64,000 nucleotides of DNA from Marinobacter sp. S0848L (GTDB taxonomy: Bacteria > Pseudomonadota > Gammaproteobacteria > Pseudomonadales > Oleiphilaceae), in assembly GCF_023016065.1 (NCBI RefSeq), contig NZ_JALKAQ010000001.1:372001-436000 (forward strand), given 5' to 3'. This document shows, piece by piece, positions 39,732 through 49,038 of this stretch. A model generated the notes under the pieces. It ran no database searches, was not told where the DNA came from, and was given only the letters and a program-made list of their open reading frames with translations. The position numbers were made by a program, and so were the translations under genes. Positions within the stretch are counted from its first letter, which is position 1. The number at the start of each line of letters is the position of its first letter.

Positions 39732-40916
39732 ATGCAGAACAATAAATTGCGAATGGCGATTCGTGCGACGGCGGCTGTGACAGTGCTGGGATTGGCTTCT
39801 CAGGCGCAGGCAATCAGTTTTACGGCGGGCGATTACGATGCAAGCGTCTACGGTTATGCACGTCTAAATGCCAGTTACGATATAGACAACAACCAAGCTT
39901 TAAGTACCCGATCAGGCTCCTATTCCGGCCTAGCGTCAGACAGTGGCAGTGATGGTCACTTCGGCGCTGACGCTTTTCAGAGCCGCTTGGGCGTGAAAAC
40001 AGTTTCGCCGCAGGGTGTCGCGGTCACCGTTGAAGGTGACTTCCGAGGCAGTGGGGGCGGAAGCCTGCGCCTGCGTCACGCATTCGGTGAATACAACGGC
40101 GTGCTGATGGGGCAAACCTGGTCGAACTTCAGCAGCTTCGTGGGTAACACCGCCACTCTGGATTTTGACTCGCTACCCGGTTTGGCCGGCTATCAAGCTC
40201 GCACGGTACAAGCTCGCTATACTTCCGGTCCGCTATCGATTTCGCTCGAAGATCCACAAAATTCAATCCTCACAGCGACAACTGTCGGCGGCAATGCCAC
40301 AACGGCTTCTGTTGACACGAAAGATAGTATGCCCGCCTTCACCGCGCGCATTGAAGATTCCAATGATGGCCTGAGCTACTCTGCGGCGATTCTCGCTCAT
40401 CAGGTAGGCTATGACGAAGGCGACGCCGGTGACGATGACAGTGCATTTGGTTTTGCCACCTTCGTTGCCGCTAAAATGATGCTGACCGACATGATCACGC
40501 TGCAGGGCACACTCTCCTACAGCGACGGCGCAAACAGTTTCCTGTATCGCTCTGGTGAAGACTTCGGCGCCGCCAGCGCCTACGTTGACGGTAGCGGCGA
40601 TGTAGAAACGATTGCAGGCTACGGCGGTTCGATTGGTGCCGGATTCGACCTTGGCGGTGGTCGCAGCATCAACATAGGCTACGGCATGGTTGAAGTCGAC
40701 TGGGACGACGCTGAGGATGACGCAGCTGCAGCTGGCTTCGCAGGCGCAGTCGACGGCCAAAGCGAAACCAACTCCGCGGTGATGGCCAACTACAAGTGGA
40801 CTCCGGTCAAAAACGTGATGATGGGCGTTGAATACCAGTTCCTGAAGCGTGAAAACGTGGACGGTTCTGACGGTGACGCAAGTCGCCTACTGTTTGCAGC
40901 GCAATATAACTTCTAA
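39732..40916 (+). CDS. Outer-membrane porin
   Basis: 394 residues. Signal peptide ends AQAI (about residue 27), and the mature barrel begins FTAGDYDASVYGYARLNASYDID, typical of Gram-negative trimeric porins of the kind found in Marinobacter and Alteromonas. The C-terminus ends in Phe (LLFAAQYNF), the outer-membrane insertion signal. The start preceded by GGAG is chosen over a GTG five codons upstream. Acidic loops (DDAEDDAAAAG) suit a marine host. Substrate unknown; its closeness to astC hints at arginine but may be accidental. Confidence 0.88.
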   Translation: MQNNKLRMAIRATAAVTVLGLASQAQAISFTAGDYDASVYGYARLNASYDIDNNQALSTRSGSYSGLASDSGSDGHFGADAFQSRLGVKTVSPQGVAVTVEGDFRGSGGGSLRLRHAFGEYNGVLMGQTWSNFSSFVGNTATLDFDSLPGLAGYQARTVQARYTSGPLSISLEDPQNSILTATTVGGNATTASVDTKDSMPAFTARIEDSNDGLSYSAAILAHQVGYDEGDAGDDDSAFGFATFVAAKMMLTDMITLQGTLSYSDGANSFLYRSGEDFGAASAYVDGSGDVETIAGYGGSIGAGFDLGGGRSINIGYGMVEVDWDDAEDDAAAAGFAGAVDGQSETNSAVMANYKWTPVKNVMMGVEYQFLKRENVDGSDGDASRLLFAAQYNF

Positions 40917-40946
40917 AGACTCCTTGTAGACGTTAACTCTCCTTTG

Positions 40947-40971
40947 ACCCCGGCATCCGCCGGGGTTTTTT
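40947..40971 (+). terminator. Intrinsic terminator after porin
   Basis: CCCCGGC/GCCGGGG stem with ATCC loop followed by six T, 31 bases after the porin stop. Confidence 0.93.
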
Positions 40972-41169
40972 CGTTCTGGTTTGGTGCAACGCGCCCCAAA
41001 CTAGCCCAACCTTTAACTATCCAATTCCCGCCCTCCCTTTGCTACGCTATTAAAATCAACAATTTACCACCAACCAAGAAACTGGCACAGCTCATGCAAC
41101 AACTCATTTGAAGGCAGCCGGCAACGCCACTGCCCTGCTCAATCTGCTGAAACTTCACGAGGTGTCACC

Positions 41170-41280
41170 ATGAAACTAGCCAAAGACCAAAGTCTGCTGT
41201 TCGAACTGACCCAGCCTGCAGAAGCCTATGCCATGCAAGATCTGCACAACTACTTCGATTGGATGTTTTTCGCAAACTGA
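41170..41280 (+). CDS. Small hypothetical ORF, 36 residues
   Basis: ATG preceded by GAGGTG at good spacing, then 36 codons to TGA; the product begins MKLAKDQSLLFELTQPAEAY and ends in the aromatic-rich DWMFFAN. I recognise no family. It lies alone between the porin terminator and the terminator of gcdH, which also follows this ORF by 14 bases and would end its transcript. It may be a real small gene or the remnant of a larger one. The bases 40972-41169 before it show no other gene. Confidence 0.35.
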   Translation: MKLAKDQSLLFELTQPAEAYAMQDLHNYFDWMFFAN

Positions 41281-41294
41281 TTGCCCAAAAACAT

Positions 41295-41330
41295 AAAAGC
41301 CGGGATACCTTTTCAGGCAACCCGGCTTTT
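41295..41330. terminator. Bidirectional terminator near gcdH 3' end
   Basis: AAAAGCCGGG and CCCGGCTTTT pair around a 16-base loop. It lies 20 bases after the gcdH stop on the minus strand and also follows the 36-residue ORF on the plus strand. Confidence 0.85.
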
Positions 41331-41349
41331 AATTCACTCTCAACAACAA

Positions 41350-42531
41350 TCAGAAGAAGGCTTGAATGCCCGTTTGCGCGCGCCCCAATATCAACGCGTG
41401 CACGTCGTGAGTGCCTTCGTAAGTGTTCACCACTTCAAGGTTCACCAAATGGCGGGCAATGCCAAACTCGTCACTGATGCCGTTACCACCCAGCATGTCT
41501 CGAGCCAGTCGCGCTATTTCAAGCGCCTTACCACAGGAGTTACGCTTCATAATGGAAGTAATCTCGACCGCTGCGGTGCCTTCGTCTTTCATGCGACCCA
41601 AGCGCAAGCTTCCCTGCAGCCCCAGCGTAATCTCGGCTTGCATATCCGCCAGCTTTTTCTGAATCAGCTGATTGGCGGCCAGTGGGCGGCCAAACTGCTT
41701 GCGGTCCAGCACATACTGTCGCGCCGTGTGCCAGCAATCTTCCGCAGCCCCTAGGGCGCCCCAGGAAATGCCGTAACGGGCCGAATCCAGGCAGGTGAAC
41801 GGACCTTTCAAACCCCGAACCTCAGGGAAAGCGTTTTCTTCCGGCACAAACACCTCGTCCATGACGATTTCACCGGTAATCGAAGCACGCAGGCCCACCT
41901 TGCCGTGAATCTCTGGCGCACTCAGGCCTTCCCAGCCCTTTTCCAGCACGAAACCGCGAATCTTGCCGCCGTCGTCTTTGCCCCAGACTACAAACACATC
42001 CGCTATCGGGCTGTTGGTGATCCACATTTTACTGCCGGTCAGCCGATAACCGCCGTCTACCTTACGGGCGCGGGTGGCCATGCTACCGGGGTCCGAGCCA
42101 TGGTCCGGCTCGGTCAGGCCGAAGCAGCCGATCCATTCGCCGGAGGCCAGTTTGGGGAGGTATTTCTGACGGGTTTCTTCGTTGCCGAATTCGTAAATCG
42201 GCACCATCACCAAGGAGGATTGCACGCTCATCATTGAACGGTAGCCGGAATCTACCCGCTCGATCTCCCGGGCCACTAAACCGTAGCTGACATAGTTCAG
42301 GCCACTGCCACCATACTGCACGGGTATGGTGGCACCTAACAGGCCACTGGTGCCCATTTCCCGAAAAATCTCGGGATCGGTGTGCTCGTTACGGAATGCG
42401 TCTACTACGCGGGGCCGAAGATGTTTCTCGGCGAATTGGCGGGCGCTGTCGCGCACCATGCGCTCTTCATCGGTCAGTTGTTGATCTAAAAGGAGAGGGT
42501 CTTCCCAATTGAAACTTGCTTTGTTGGCCAT
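41350..42531 (-). CDS. gcdH: Glutaryl-CoA dehydrogenase
   Basis: 393 residues from [13 protein letters not shown]; an upstream GTG would add six residues. An acyl-CoA dehydrogenase whose features fit GcdH: N-terminal [21 protein letters not shown]-binding [17 protein letters not shown] and WITNSP, and catalytic Glu372 in [17 protein letters not shown]. It oxidises and decarboxylates glutaryl-CoA to crotonyl-CoA in lysine and tryptophan breakdown. It stands alone: no CoA-transferase or LysR gene is adjacent, as is often the case elsewhere. Confidence 0.93.
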   Translation of the reverse strand: MANKASFNWEDPLLLDQQLTDEERMVRDSARQFAEKHLRPRVVDAFRNEHTDPEIFREMGTSGLLGATIPVQYGGSGLNYVSYGLVAREIERVDSGYRSMMSVQSSLVMVPIYEFGNEETRQKYLPKLASGEWIGCFGLTEPDHGSDPGSMATRARKVDGGYRLTGSKMWITNSPIADVFVVWGKDDGGKIRGFVLEKGWEGLSAPEIHGKVGLRASITGEIVMDEVFVPEENAFPEVRGLKGPFTCLDSARYGISWGALGAAEDCWHTARQYVLDRKQFGRPLAANQLIQKKLADMQAEITLGLQGSLRLGRMKDEGTAAVEITSIMKRNSCGKALEIARLARDMLGGNGISDEFGIARHLVNLEVVNTYEGTHDVHALILGRAQTGIQAFF

Positions 42532-42574
42532 GATTTTATTGTCCACCAAAAACGGATTGTCTTGCCAAACTTTA

Positions 42575-42601
42575 CCGCCTCAATCCATCCGAGTGAGGCG
42601 G
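42575..42601 (-). other. Hairpin between aceF and gcdH
   Basis: TGAGGCGG/CCGCCTCA arms of 8 bp around an 11-base loop, 13 bases after the aceF stop (minus strand). The following run is weak, so it may terminate inefficiently or protect the aceF 3' end. Confidence 0.6.
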
Positions 42602-42614
42602 CAAAAGGCTAAGA

Positions 42615-44288
42615 CTACAGCAACAAGGTGCGGATATCCCCAAGCAGCTGCGTGAGCAGGCTGGTGAATCGCGCCGCATCTGCGCCGTTTACTGCGCGGT
42701 GGTCGTAAGACAACGACAAAGGCAGCATCAGGCGCGGCTGGAATTCGTTGCCGTCCCACACTGGCTTCATGGCTGCCTTGGACACACCCAGAATCGCCAC
42801 TTCCGGCGTATTCACGATCGGTGTGAAAGCAGTGCCCCCGATACCACCCAAACTGGTGATGGTGAAGCAAGCGCCCTGCATTTCCGCCGGTTTCAGCTGC
42901 TTGTCCCTGGCTTTCTGTGCCAGTTCTGCGCTTTCGGCCGCCAGCTCCCACAGGCCTTTCTGATCGACGTCCCGGATCACCGGCACCATCAATCCGTGTG
43001 GGGTATCTACCGCAATGCCGATGTGAATGTACTTCTTACGCACCACTTCCTTGCGCTCCATATCCAACGACACGTTGAACTGGGGCAATTCGGCCAGCGC
43101 TGCAGCACATGCTTTCAGCAGGAACGGCAGTGGGGTCATCTTCACGCCCCGTTTTTCACCAGCCGCTTTTTGCGCTTTACGGAAGGCTTCCATTTCGGTG
43201 ATGTCGGCATCATCAAACTGGGTCACGTGCGGCACGTTCAGCCAGCTGCGCTGCATGTTGTTCGCGGTAGTGAACATCATGCGGGACATGCCTTCGCGCT
43301 CAACTTCACCGAACTTGCTGAAGTCCGGCAGCTTGACCGCGGGGATGCCGCTGCCGCCACCCACCGAGGAGCCCTGCTGCACCTGCTGTAGCTGGCCCTT
43401 CACGTAATCCTGGACATCGTCTTTCAGGATACGGCTCTTCGGGCCAGAACCCTTGATGCGAGTAAGGTCTGCACCCAATTCCCGGGCCAGTTTCCGAACC
43501 GCGGGGCCGGCATGCACCTTGGCCCCCGGTGAAGGTGGTGCGTAGGTGGCACTTTGCGCCGAGCTGTCTTCTGCTTTTTCAGGCTTGGCATCGGATTTAG
43601 CCTCTGCCTCGCCTGCGCTTTCTTTGGCTGGCGCTTTCTCTTCTTCGGCTTCAGTTTCGTCCGATTCCCCACCTTCGTCTTCGACCGCCAGATCCAGCAG
43701 GTCAGCGCCTTCAGACAACTTGTCGCCTTCTTTAACCAGCAATTTACTCACTTTGCCGGCGAAGGGAGACGGGATCTCCATAGTGGCTTTGTCTGACTCC
43801 ACCGTTACCAGCGGGTCGTCTACTGCAACCGTGTCGCCCTCGGAGACGTTAATCTCGATGACCGGAATGTCTTCCATACCGTCCAATGACGGCACTTTCA
43901 CTCGTTCCGTTCGAGAACCACCCGATTGTTTCTTCGGAGCCGGCTTGCTGTCTTCGGACTTGGCTTCAGACTTCTCTTCCGAGTCGGAATTGCCTTCAGC
44001 CTCCGCACTCCCGGAATCCTCTTCCTCGTCGTCTGAATCGCCGGAGTCATCGCTGGCAACGAGCATACCAACCACGTCGCCTTCTTTGATTTTGTCGCCG
44101 ACCTTGGCGGTGATCTTGCTGATTTTACCGGCTGCCGGGGACGGCAATTCTACCGTCGCCTTGTCGGTTTCAACCGTCAGAATCGGATCTTCTTCCTGTA
44201 CTGTATCCCCTTCACTGGCGATGATTTCGATCACTTCGACTTCATCTGCACCGCCGAGATCGGGAACTTTAATTTCCTGTTCACTCAT
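42615..44288 (-). CDS. aceF: Pyruvate dehydrogenase E2, dihydrolipoamide acetyltransferase
   Basis: 557 residues from the ATG with AAGGAG upstream. Two lipoyl domains (lipoyl lysines Lys43 in ETDKATVELP and Lys167 in ESDKATMEIP) are separated by a long acidic Ser/Asp/Glu linker (about 79-122). A second charged linker precedes the peripheral-subunit binding domain (AGPAVRKLARELGADLTRIKG), then the catalytic domain. The active site reads SYDHRAVNGAD: His530 with Asn534, as in Azotobacter and Pseudomonas E2, rather than the His-Asp of E. coli. Stands 10 bases after aceE. The lpd gene is not in the window. Confidence 0.95.
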   Translation of the reverse strand: MSEQEIKVPDLGGADEVEVIEIIASEGDTVQEEDPILTVETDKATVELPSPAAGKISKITAKVGDKIKEGDVVGMLVASDDSGDSDDEEEDSGSAEAEGNSDSEEKSEAKSEDSKPAPKKQSGGSRTERVKVPSLDGMEDIPVIEINVSEGDTVAVDDPLVTVESDKATMEIPSPFAGKVSKLLVKEGDKLSEGADLLDLAVEDEGGESDETEAEEEKAPAKESAGEAEAKSDAKPEKAEDSSAQSATYAPPSPGAKVHAGPAVRKLARELGADLTRIKGSGPKSRILKDDVQDYVKGQLQQVQQGSSVGGGSGIPAVKLPDFSKFGEVEREGMSRMMFTTANNMQRSWLNVPHVTQFDDADITEMEAFRKAQKAAGEKRGVKMTPLPFLLKACAAALAELPQFNVSLDMERKEVVRKKYIHIGIAVDTPHGLMVPVIRDVDQKGLWELAAESAELAQKARDKQLKPAEMQGACFTITSLGGIGGTAFTPIVNTPEVAILGVSKAAMKPVWDGNEFQPRLMLPLSLSYDHRAVNGADAARFTSLLTQLLGDIRTLLL

Positions 44289-44298
44289 AGCGGTCTCC

Positions 44299-46962
44299 TT
44301 AGCTGTGCGCCGGGTTCGGTTTGTTGCGATCGATACCGTACTTGCGCATGGCTTCGAGTACCTGCTTCTTGTCGATCTCACCGTCTTTAGCCAACGCTGC
44401 CAACGCGTCAACCGTGACGTAGTAACGGTCTACCTCGAAGAAGTTACGAAGCTTTTCACGGGTATCACTGCGGCCGAAACCATCGGTGCCCAGCGTCATG
44501 TAGGTGGCTGGGATGTATGCCCGCAGCTGTTCGGAATGCAGTTTGATGTAGTCGGTCGATGAAATAACCGGCCCTTTCTGCTTTTCCAGACACTGGGTCA
44601 CGTAGGCCTTGCGGGGTTTGTCATCCGGGTGCAGGGCATTCCAGCGCTCAACGTGCTGACCATCGCGGGCCAGTTCGTTGTAGCTGGTTACGCTCCAGAT
44701 ATCCGATGCGACTCCCCAATCATCCTTCAGCAGCTGAGCTGCCTCGCGTACTTCATTGAAGATGGCACCAGAGCCCATAAGCTGAACCCGAGGCGTTTTT
44801 TTCTTGCCCTTGGTTTCAACGGATTCGAACAGGTACATGCCTTTGATGATGCCTTCTTCACATCCCTTGGGCATTGCTGGCTGTGCGTAGTTTTCGTTTT
44901 CCACGGTCAGGTAGTAGAAGACGTTTTTGTCTTCTTCAAACATTTCCTTCATGCCGTGGTGGATCACCACCGCCATCTCGTAACCGTAGGCCGGGTCGTA
45001 GGCTTTACAGTTCGGAATGGTGTTGGCCAGTACATGGCTGTGACCATCCTGATGCTGCAAACCTTCACCGTTCAGCGTGGTTCGCCCTGCGGTACCACCA
45101 ATCAGGAAGCCCCGCGCCTGCATATCCCCGGAAGCCCAAGCCAGGTCGCCCACACGCTGGAAACCGAACATGGAATAGAACACGTAGAACGGAATCAGCG
45201 GGAAGCTATTGTTGCTGTATGACGTAGCGGCAGCCATCCAGGCGGCCATCGCGCCCGCTTCGTTGATGCCTTCCTGCAGGATCTGGCCCTGCTTGGCTTC
45301 GCGGTAGTACATGATCTGGTCACGGTCCTGAGGCACATACTTCTGCCCCTCAGACGTGTAGATACCCAACTGGCGGAACATGCCTTCCATACCAAAGGTA
45401 CGGGCTTCATCAGGCACAATCGGCACCACACGTTTGCCTACACGCTTGTCTTTGACCAGAGCGCCCAGCAGACGCACGAACGCCATGGTGGTGGAAATTT
45501 CACGATCACCCGAGCCTTCCAGCACTGCTTTGAAAATATCCAGATCGGGAATCTGCAGCGGCTGGCATTCTTTGTTACGTTTCGGGTAGAAGCCACCCAG
45601 CTCCTGGCGCCTCTTCTTCATGTAGACCAGTTCGGGGCTATCCGGTGCCGGACGGTAATAGGGTACGTCTTCCAGCTCCTCGTCTTTCAGCGGCACGCCG
45701 AAACGGTCCCGGAACGCCTTGAGCGTGTCCAGATCCAATTTCTTCAATGAATGCGCGGTGTTCTGGGCTTCACCCGCAGCGCCAAATCCGTAGCCTTTGA
45801 TGGTGTGGGCCAGAATAACCGTGGGCTTGCCGTTGTTCTGGTGCACGGCGCGATGATAAGCCGCGTAGACTTTGTAAGGGTCGTGACCACCACGGTTCAG
45901 CTTGGCGATGTCGTCATCCGACAGGCTTTCAACCAGCTTGCTCAGTTCCGGGTATTTTCCGAAGAACTCTTTGCGAGTAGCAGCCGGGCCTTTGAACGCG
46001 TAGTTCTGCAGATCGCCATCGCACACTTCATCCATGGCGCGCTGCATGATGCCGTCTTCATCCTGCTCAAACAGCGGGTCCCACATGCGCCCCCATACGA
46101 CCTTAATAACGTTCCAGCCAGCGCCGCGGAAAACGCCTTCCAGCTCCTGCATGATCTTGCCGTTACCCCGAACCGGGCCATCCAGACGCTGCAGGTTGCA
46201 GTTCACCACGAAAATCAGGTTGTCCAGCTTTTCGCGGCCAGCTTTAGAGATACAGCCCAGGGTTTCAGGCTCGTCACACTCACCGTCCCCCAGGAAGCTC
46301 CACACCTTACGATCGCCCATGTCGACCAACTCGCGGCTGTGCAAATACTTCATCACATGCGCTTGGTAGATGGACTGGATTGGCCCAAGCCCCATAGAAA
46401 CCGTCGGGAACTGCCAGTAGTCGGGCATCAACCATGGGTGCGGGTAGGACGACAAGCCTTCTCCGCCGGTTTCTTCACGGTATTTGTCCAGCTGCTCTTC
46501 ACTGAAACGACCTTCCAGGAACGAGCGCGCGTAAATGCCCGGTGATGCATGCCCCTGGAAATACACCAGGTCTGAATCCCGCTTTTCATCGCCACCGTGG
46601 AAGAAGTAGTTAAAGCCCACGTCATACAATGTGGCAGCAGAAGAGAAGGTAGAAATGTGGCCACCCAAGTCACCCGGGCGTTTATTCGCCCGTACAACCA
46701 TGGCCATGGCGTTCCAGCGAATCAGCGAGCGAATCCGGCGCTCCATGAACAGGTCGCCCGGCATGCGCGCTTCCTGAGTCACCGGAATGGTATTTCGGAA
46801 TGGCGTTGTAATGGAGTACGGCAACTCAGTGCCATCTCGACTGGCACGCTCAGAAAGGCGCTCCAGTATATATTTAACTCGATCTATACCTTCATTCTCG
46901 ATCAGAGATTCCAGTGCATCTAACCATTCTCTGGTCTCAATGGGATCATCATCCTGGTACAT
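44299..46962 (-). CDS. aceE: Pyruvate dehydrogenase E1 component (homodimeric)
   Basis: 887 residues, the homodimeric AceE type. It decarboxylates pyruvate with thiamine diphosphate and passes acetyl to AceF. The N-terminus has DDDPIETREWLDALESLIENEG, which binds E2; the ThDP motif begins GDGECDEPETLG and ends NCNLQRLDGPVRGNGK; later HTIKGYGFGAAGE, GFQRVGDLAWASGDMQARGF and GRTTLNGEGLQHQDGHS are family hallmarks. GGGAGGG precedes the ATG. It is the first gene of aceE-aceF, and a long gene-free stretch lies upstream. No pdhR is adjacent. Confidence 0.97.
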   Translation of the reverse strand: MYQDDDPIETREWLDALESLIENEGIDRVKYILERLSERASRDGTELPYSITTPFRNTIPVTQEARMPGDLFMERRIRSLIRWNAMAMVVRANKRPGDLGGHISTFSSAATLYDVGFNYFFHGGDEKRDSDLVYFQGHASPGIYARSFLEGRFSEEQLDKYREETGGEGLSSYPHPWLMPDYWQFPTVSMGLGPIQSIYQAHVMKYLHSRELVDMGDRKVWSFLGDGECDEPETLGCISKAGREKLDNLIFVVNCNLQRLDGPVRGNGKIMQELEGVFRGAGWNVIKVVWGRMWDPLFEQDEDGIMQRAMDEVCDGDLQNYAFKGPAATRKEFFGKYPELSKLVESLSDDDIAKLNRGGHDPYKVYAAYHRAVHQNNGKPTVILAHTIKGYGFGAAGEAQNTAHSLKKLDLDTLKAFRDRFGVPLKDEELEDVPYYRPAPDSPELVYMKKRRQELGGFYPKRNKECQPLQIPDLDIFKAVLEGSGDREISTTMAFVRLLGALVKDKRVGKRVVPIVPDEARTFGMEGMFRQLGIYTSEGQKYVPQDRDQIMYYREAKQGQILQEGINEAGAMAAWMAAATSYSNNSFPLIPFYVFYSMFGFQRVGDLAWASGDMQARGFLIGGTAGRTTLNGEGLQHQDGHSHVLANTIPNCKAYDPAYGYEMAVVIHHGMKEMFEEDKNVFYYLTVENENYAQPAMPKGCEEGIIKGMYLFESVETKGKKKTPRVQLMGSGAIFNEVREAAQLLKDDWGVASDIWSVTSYNELARDGQHVERWNALHPDDKPRKAYVTQCLEKQKGPVISSTDYIKLHSEQLRAYIPATYMTLGTDGFGRSDTREKLRNFFEVDRYYVTVDALAALAKDGEIDKKQVLEAMRKYGIDRNKPNPAHS

Positions 46963-47503
46963 CTAACCCTCCCCTGAACCTAACGAGTGCAAAGTGGGCC
47001 ACGATCAGCAGCCAAACACGATGCGGAATTGGAAACTGCGATAACAGGCAGCTTTATTGTTTGGAGTAACAGCTTGCGAGAAATGCCGAGTGGCCTGCAT
47101 GACTTCCCTCAAGCATAGAACAGCTTTCATTTTTTTCCTGCGACAGGCCTATGCGCCCCCGTTCAACGAGGCGGCGCAAGCACCCTGACCCGATAATAAA
47201 TCAGGAATGCGACCAAAAAATTACGTACTTTTAGCAAAATAAACACAAATTTTGCTCATAACCCTGAAATTAACGCCGCAAGCTACGTCTAATTTCTGTT
47301 TATTTACGTAATAATGACCAACTCACCTCACTAAAACAACACACCCCCGACCAAGGTCTGATACCTGCCCCCTCCCCAAAACCTTCGCGTAACTAAAGAT
47401 TTTTTCTAACTCTGGCGCTTGCGCGATCCCCTACAACCACAGGCCTTCAGCATAAAATCGATCCCACGGCGACAACCCGGCCCGACGGGAAGATTAATTA
47501 GAA
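46963..47503. other. Gene-free region upstream of aceE
   Basis: About 540 bases, AT-rich compared with the neighbours (for example around 47205-47345), with no ORF of convincing start and composition on either strand. It must hold the aceE promoter and possibly regulatory sites, but I could not identify a PdhR-like or other known operator, nor a riboswitch. Confidence 0.6.
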
Positions 47504-47532
47504 CTGAAAACAAATTCATAATTCTGTATAAT
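47504..47532 (+). promoter_or_regulatory. Sigma-70-like promoter of the aminomutase gene
   Basis: A perfect -10 TATAAT (47527-47532) and a -35 CTGAAA (47504-47509; 4 of 6) with 17-base spacing, 76 bases before the start codon. Confidence 0.6.
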
Positions 47533-47607
47533 TTTCGGCCCGTTTTTTAGGCAACTGTGAAGGTGTTTCGGCCTTCTTTTCTTTTAATACCCAACAGAGG
47601 GCGATCT

Positions 47608-48972
47608 ATGAACTCCATCGTCACTTTTCCTAACCGTATTCCGGTGCAGGAATTCGAAGAACGCCGGTTTAAGGTGTTTACTGACCGCCAGCTCGACAAG
47701 ATTGAAGCCATTCAGGATCTACCAGAAGAAACCCTGTTTGAAATGAAGGTTGTGGCCAGCGTGCTGCCCTTCCGCGTCAACGAATACGTCATCAATGAGC
47801 TGATCAACTGGGACAAAGTACCGAACGATCCGATCTACCAGTTGGTGTTTCCGCAAAAGGGTATGCTAAAGGACGAGCATTACGAGCAGATGGCGCAGCT
47901 GCACAGGGACGGCGCGGACAAAAAAGACATTCAGGCTCTTGCCAAGCAGATCCGCGACGACCTGAACCCGCACCCGGCCGGCCAAATGGAAATGAACATG
48001 CCAGAGCTGGACGGCGAGGTACTGGACGGTGTCCAGCATAAATACCGCGAAACCGTGCTGTTCTTCCCGGCCCAAGGCCAGACCTGCCACTCTTACTGCA
48101 CCTTCTGCTTCCGCTGGGCGCAGTTTGTCGGCGACAAAGACCTGAAGATGTCCAGCACCGAAGCCGAGAAGCTACACGGCTACTTGCAGGAACACACCGA
48201 AGTGACCGATCTGCTGGTAACCGGCGGCGACCCCATGGTCATGAAAACCAAGAGTCTGGTTCAGTATTTGGAGCCGCTTCTGCAGCCGGAATTCGACCAC
48301 GTTCAGACCATCCGCATCGGCACCAAGGCCCTGACGTTCTGGCCCTACCGCTTTGTGACCGACAAAGATGCAGATGAGCTGATAGAGCTGTTCGCCAAGC
48401 TGGTTGATGCCGGCAAGCACGTGGCCATCATGGCGCACTATAACCACTGGCAGGAAATCACCACCGATATCGCGGAAGAAGCCATTCGCCGTATCCGCGC
48501 CACCGGTGCTGAAATCCGCGCGCAGGGCCCGCTGATCAAGCACGTCAACGACGATGCGGACGCTTGGGCCAAGCTGTGGAAGAAGGAAGTGAAACTGGGC
48601 ATCATCCCCTACTACATGTTTGTAGAGCGGGACACAGGTGCCAAGAACTACTTTGAAGTGCCGTTAGCGGAAGCGTACAACATCTACCGCGAAGCCATGA
48701 AGAAAGTTTCAGGCCTGGCCCGCACTGCCCGCGGCCCCAGCATGAGCGCCGGCCCCGGCAAGGTAGAAATCCAGGGCATCGCCGAAATCAAAGGCGAAAA
48801 AGTGTTCGTGCTGCGCTTCCTGCAGGGCCGCAACCCGGATTGGGTACAGCGCCCGTTCTTCGCCAAGTACAGCGAAACAGCCACTTGGTTGCACGAGCTG
48901 GAACCGGCCTTCGGAGAGGAGAAGTTCTTCTTTGAGGACGAGTTTGAGCAGATGAAGAAAGGGAATGGCTGA
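47608..48972 (+). CDS. KamA-family radical SAM aminomutase-like protein
   Basis: 454 residues from the ATG preceded by GAGGGCGAT. The radical SAM cluster ligands are Cys160, Cys164 and Cys167 (CHSYCTFCF), followed by LLVTGGDPM. The PLP lysine of lysine 2,3-aminomutase seems kept as Lys385 (SAGPGKVEIQG). However, the two aspartates that hold the lysine side chain in Clostridium KamA (in QCDL and VDAPGGGGK) are not present: the aligned segments read VERDTG and MSAGPGK. So the substrate is probably not free lysine. It is longer than EpmB (about 340 residues). It is monocistronic with its own promoter and terminator; no ablB acetyltransferase or EF-P gene is adjacent. Confidence 0.82.
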   Translation: MNSIVTFPNRIPVQEFEERRFKVFTDRQLDKIEAIQDLPEETLFEMKVVASVLPFRVNEYVINELINWDKVPNDPIYQLVFPQKGMLKDEHYEQMAQLHRDGADKKDIQALAKQIRDDLNPHPAGQMEMNMPELDGEVLDGVQHKYRETVLFFPAQGQTCHSYCTFCFRWAQFVGDKDLKMSSTEAEKLHGYLQEHTEVTDLLVTGGDPMVMKTKSLVQYLEPLLQPEFDHVQTIRIGTKALTFWPYRFVTDKDADELIELFAKLVDAGKHVAIMAHYNHWQEITTDIAEEAIRRIRATGAEIRAQGPLIKHVNDDADAWAKLWKKEVKLGIIPYYMFVERDTGAKNYFEVPLAEAYNIYREAMKKVSGLARTARGPSMSAGPGKVEIQGIAEIKGEKVFVLRFLQGRNPDWVQRPFFAKYSETATWLHELEPAFGEEKFFFEDEFEQMKKGNG

Positions 48973-48993
48973 GGGCGTTGCCCTAAGTAGATG

Positions 48994-49029
48994 AAAAAGG
49001 CCAGATGAAGGAATTCATCTGGCCTTTTT
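48994..49029. terminator. Bidirectional intrinsic terminator
   Basis: AAAAAGGCCAGATGAA pairs perfectly with TTCATCTGGCCTTTTT around a four-base loop. It serves the aminomutase gene (+) and the convergent cnoX gene (-). Confidence 0.95.
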
Positions 49030-49038
49030 GTTACCGCA

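Noticed and set aside
42615..44288. Loss of the catalytic Asp in the E2 DHxxxDG motif
   Set aside because: Asn at this position is normal for the Azotobacter/Pseudomonas type of E2, so this is not a defect.
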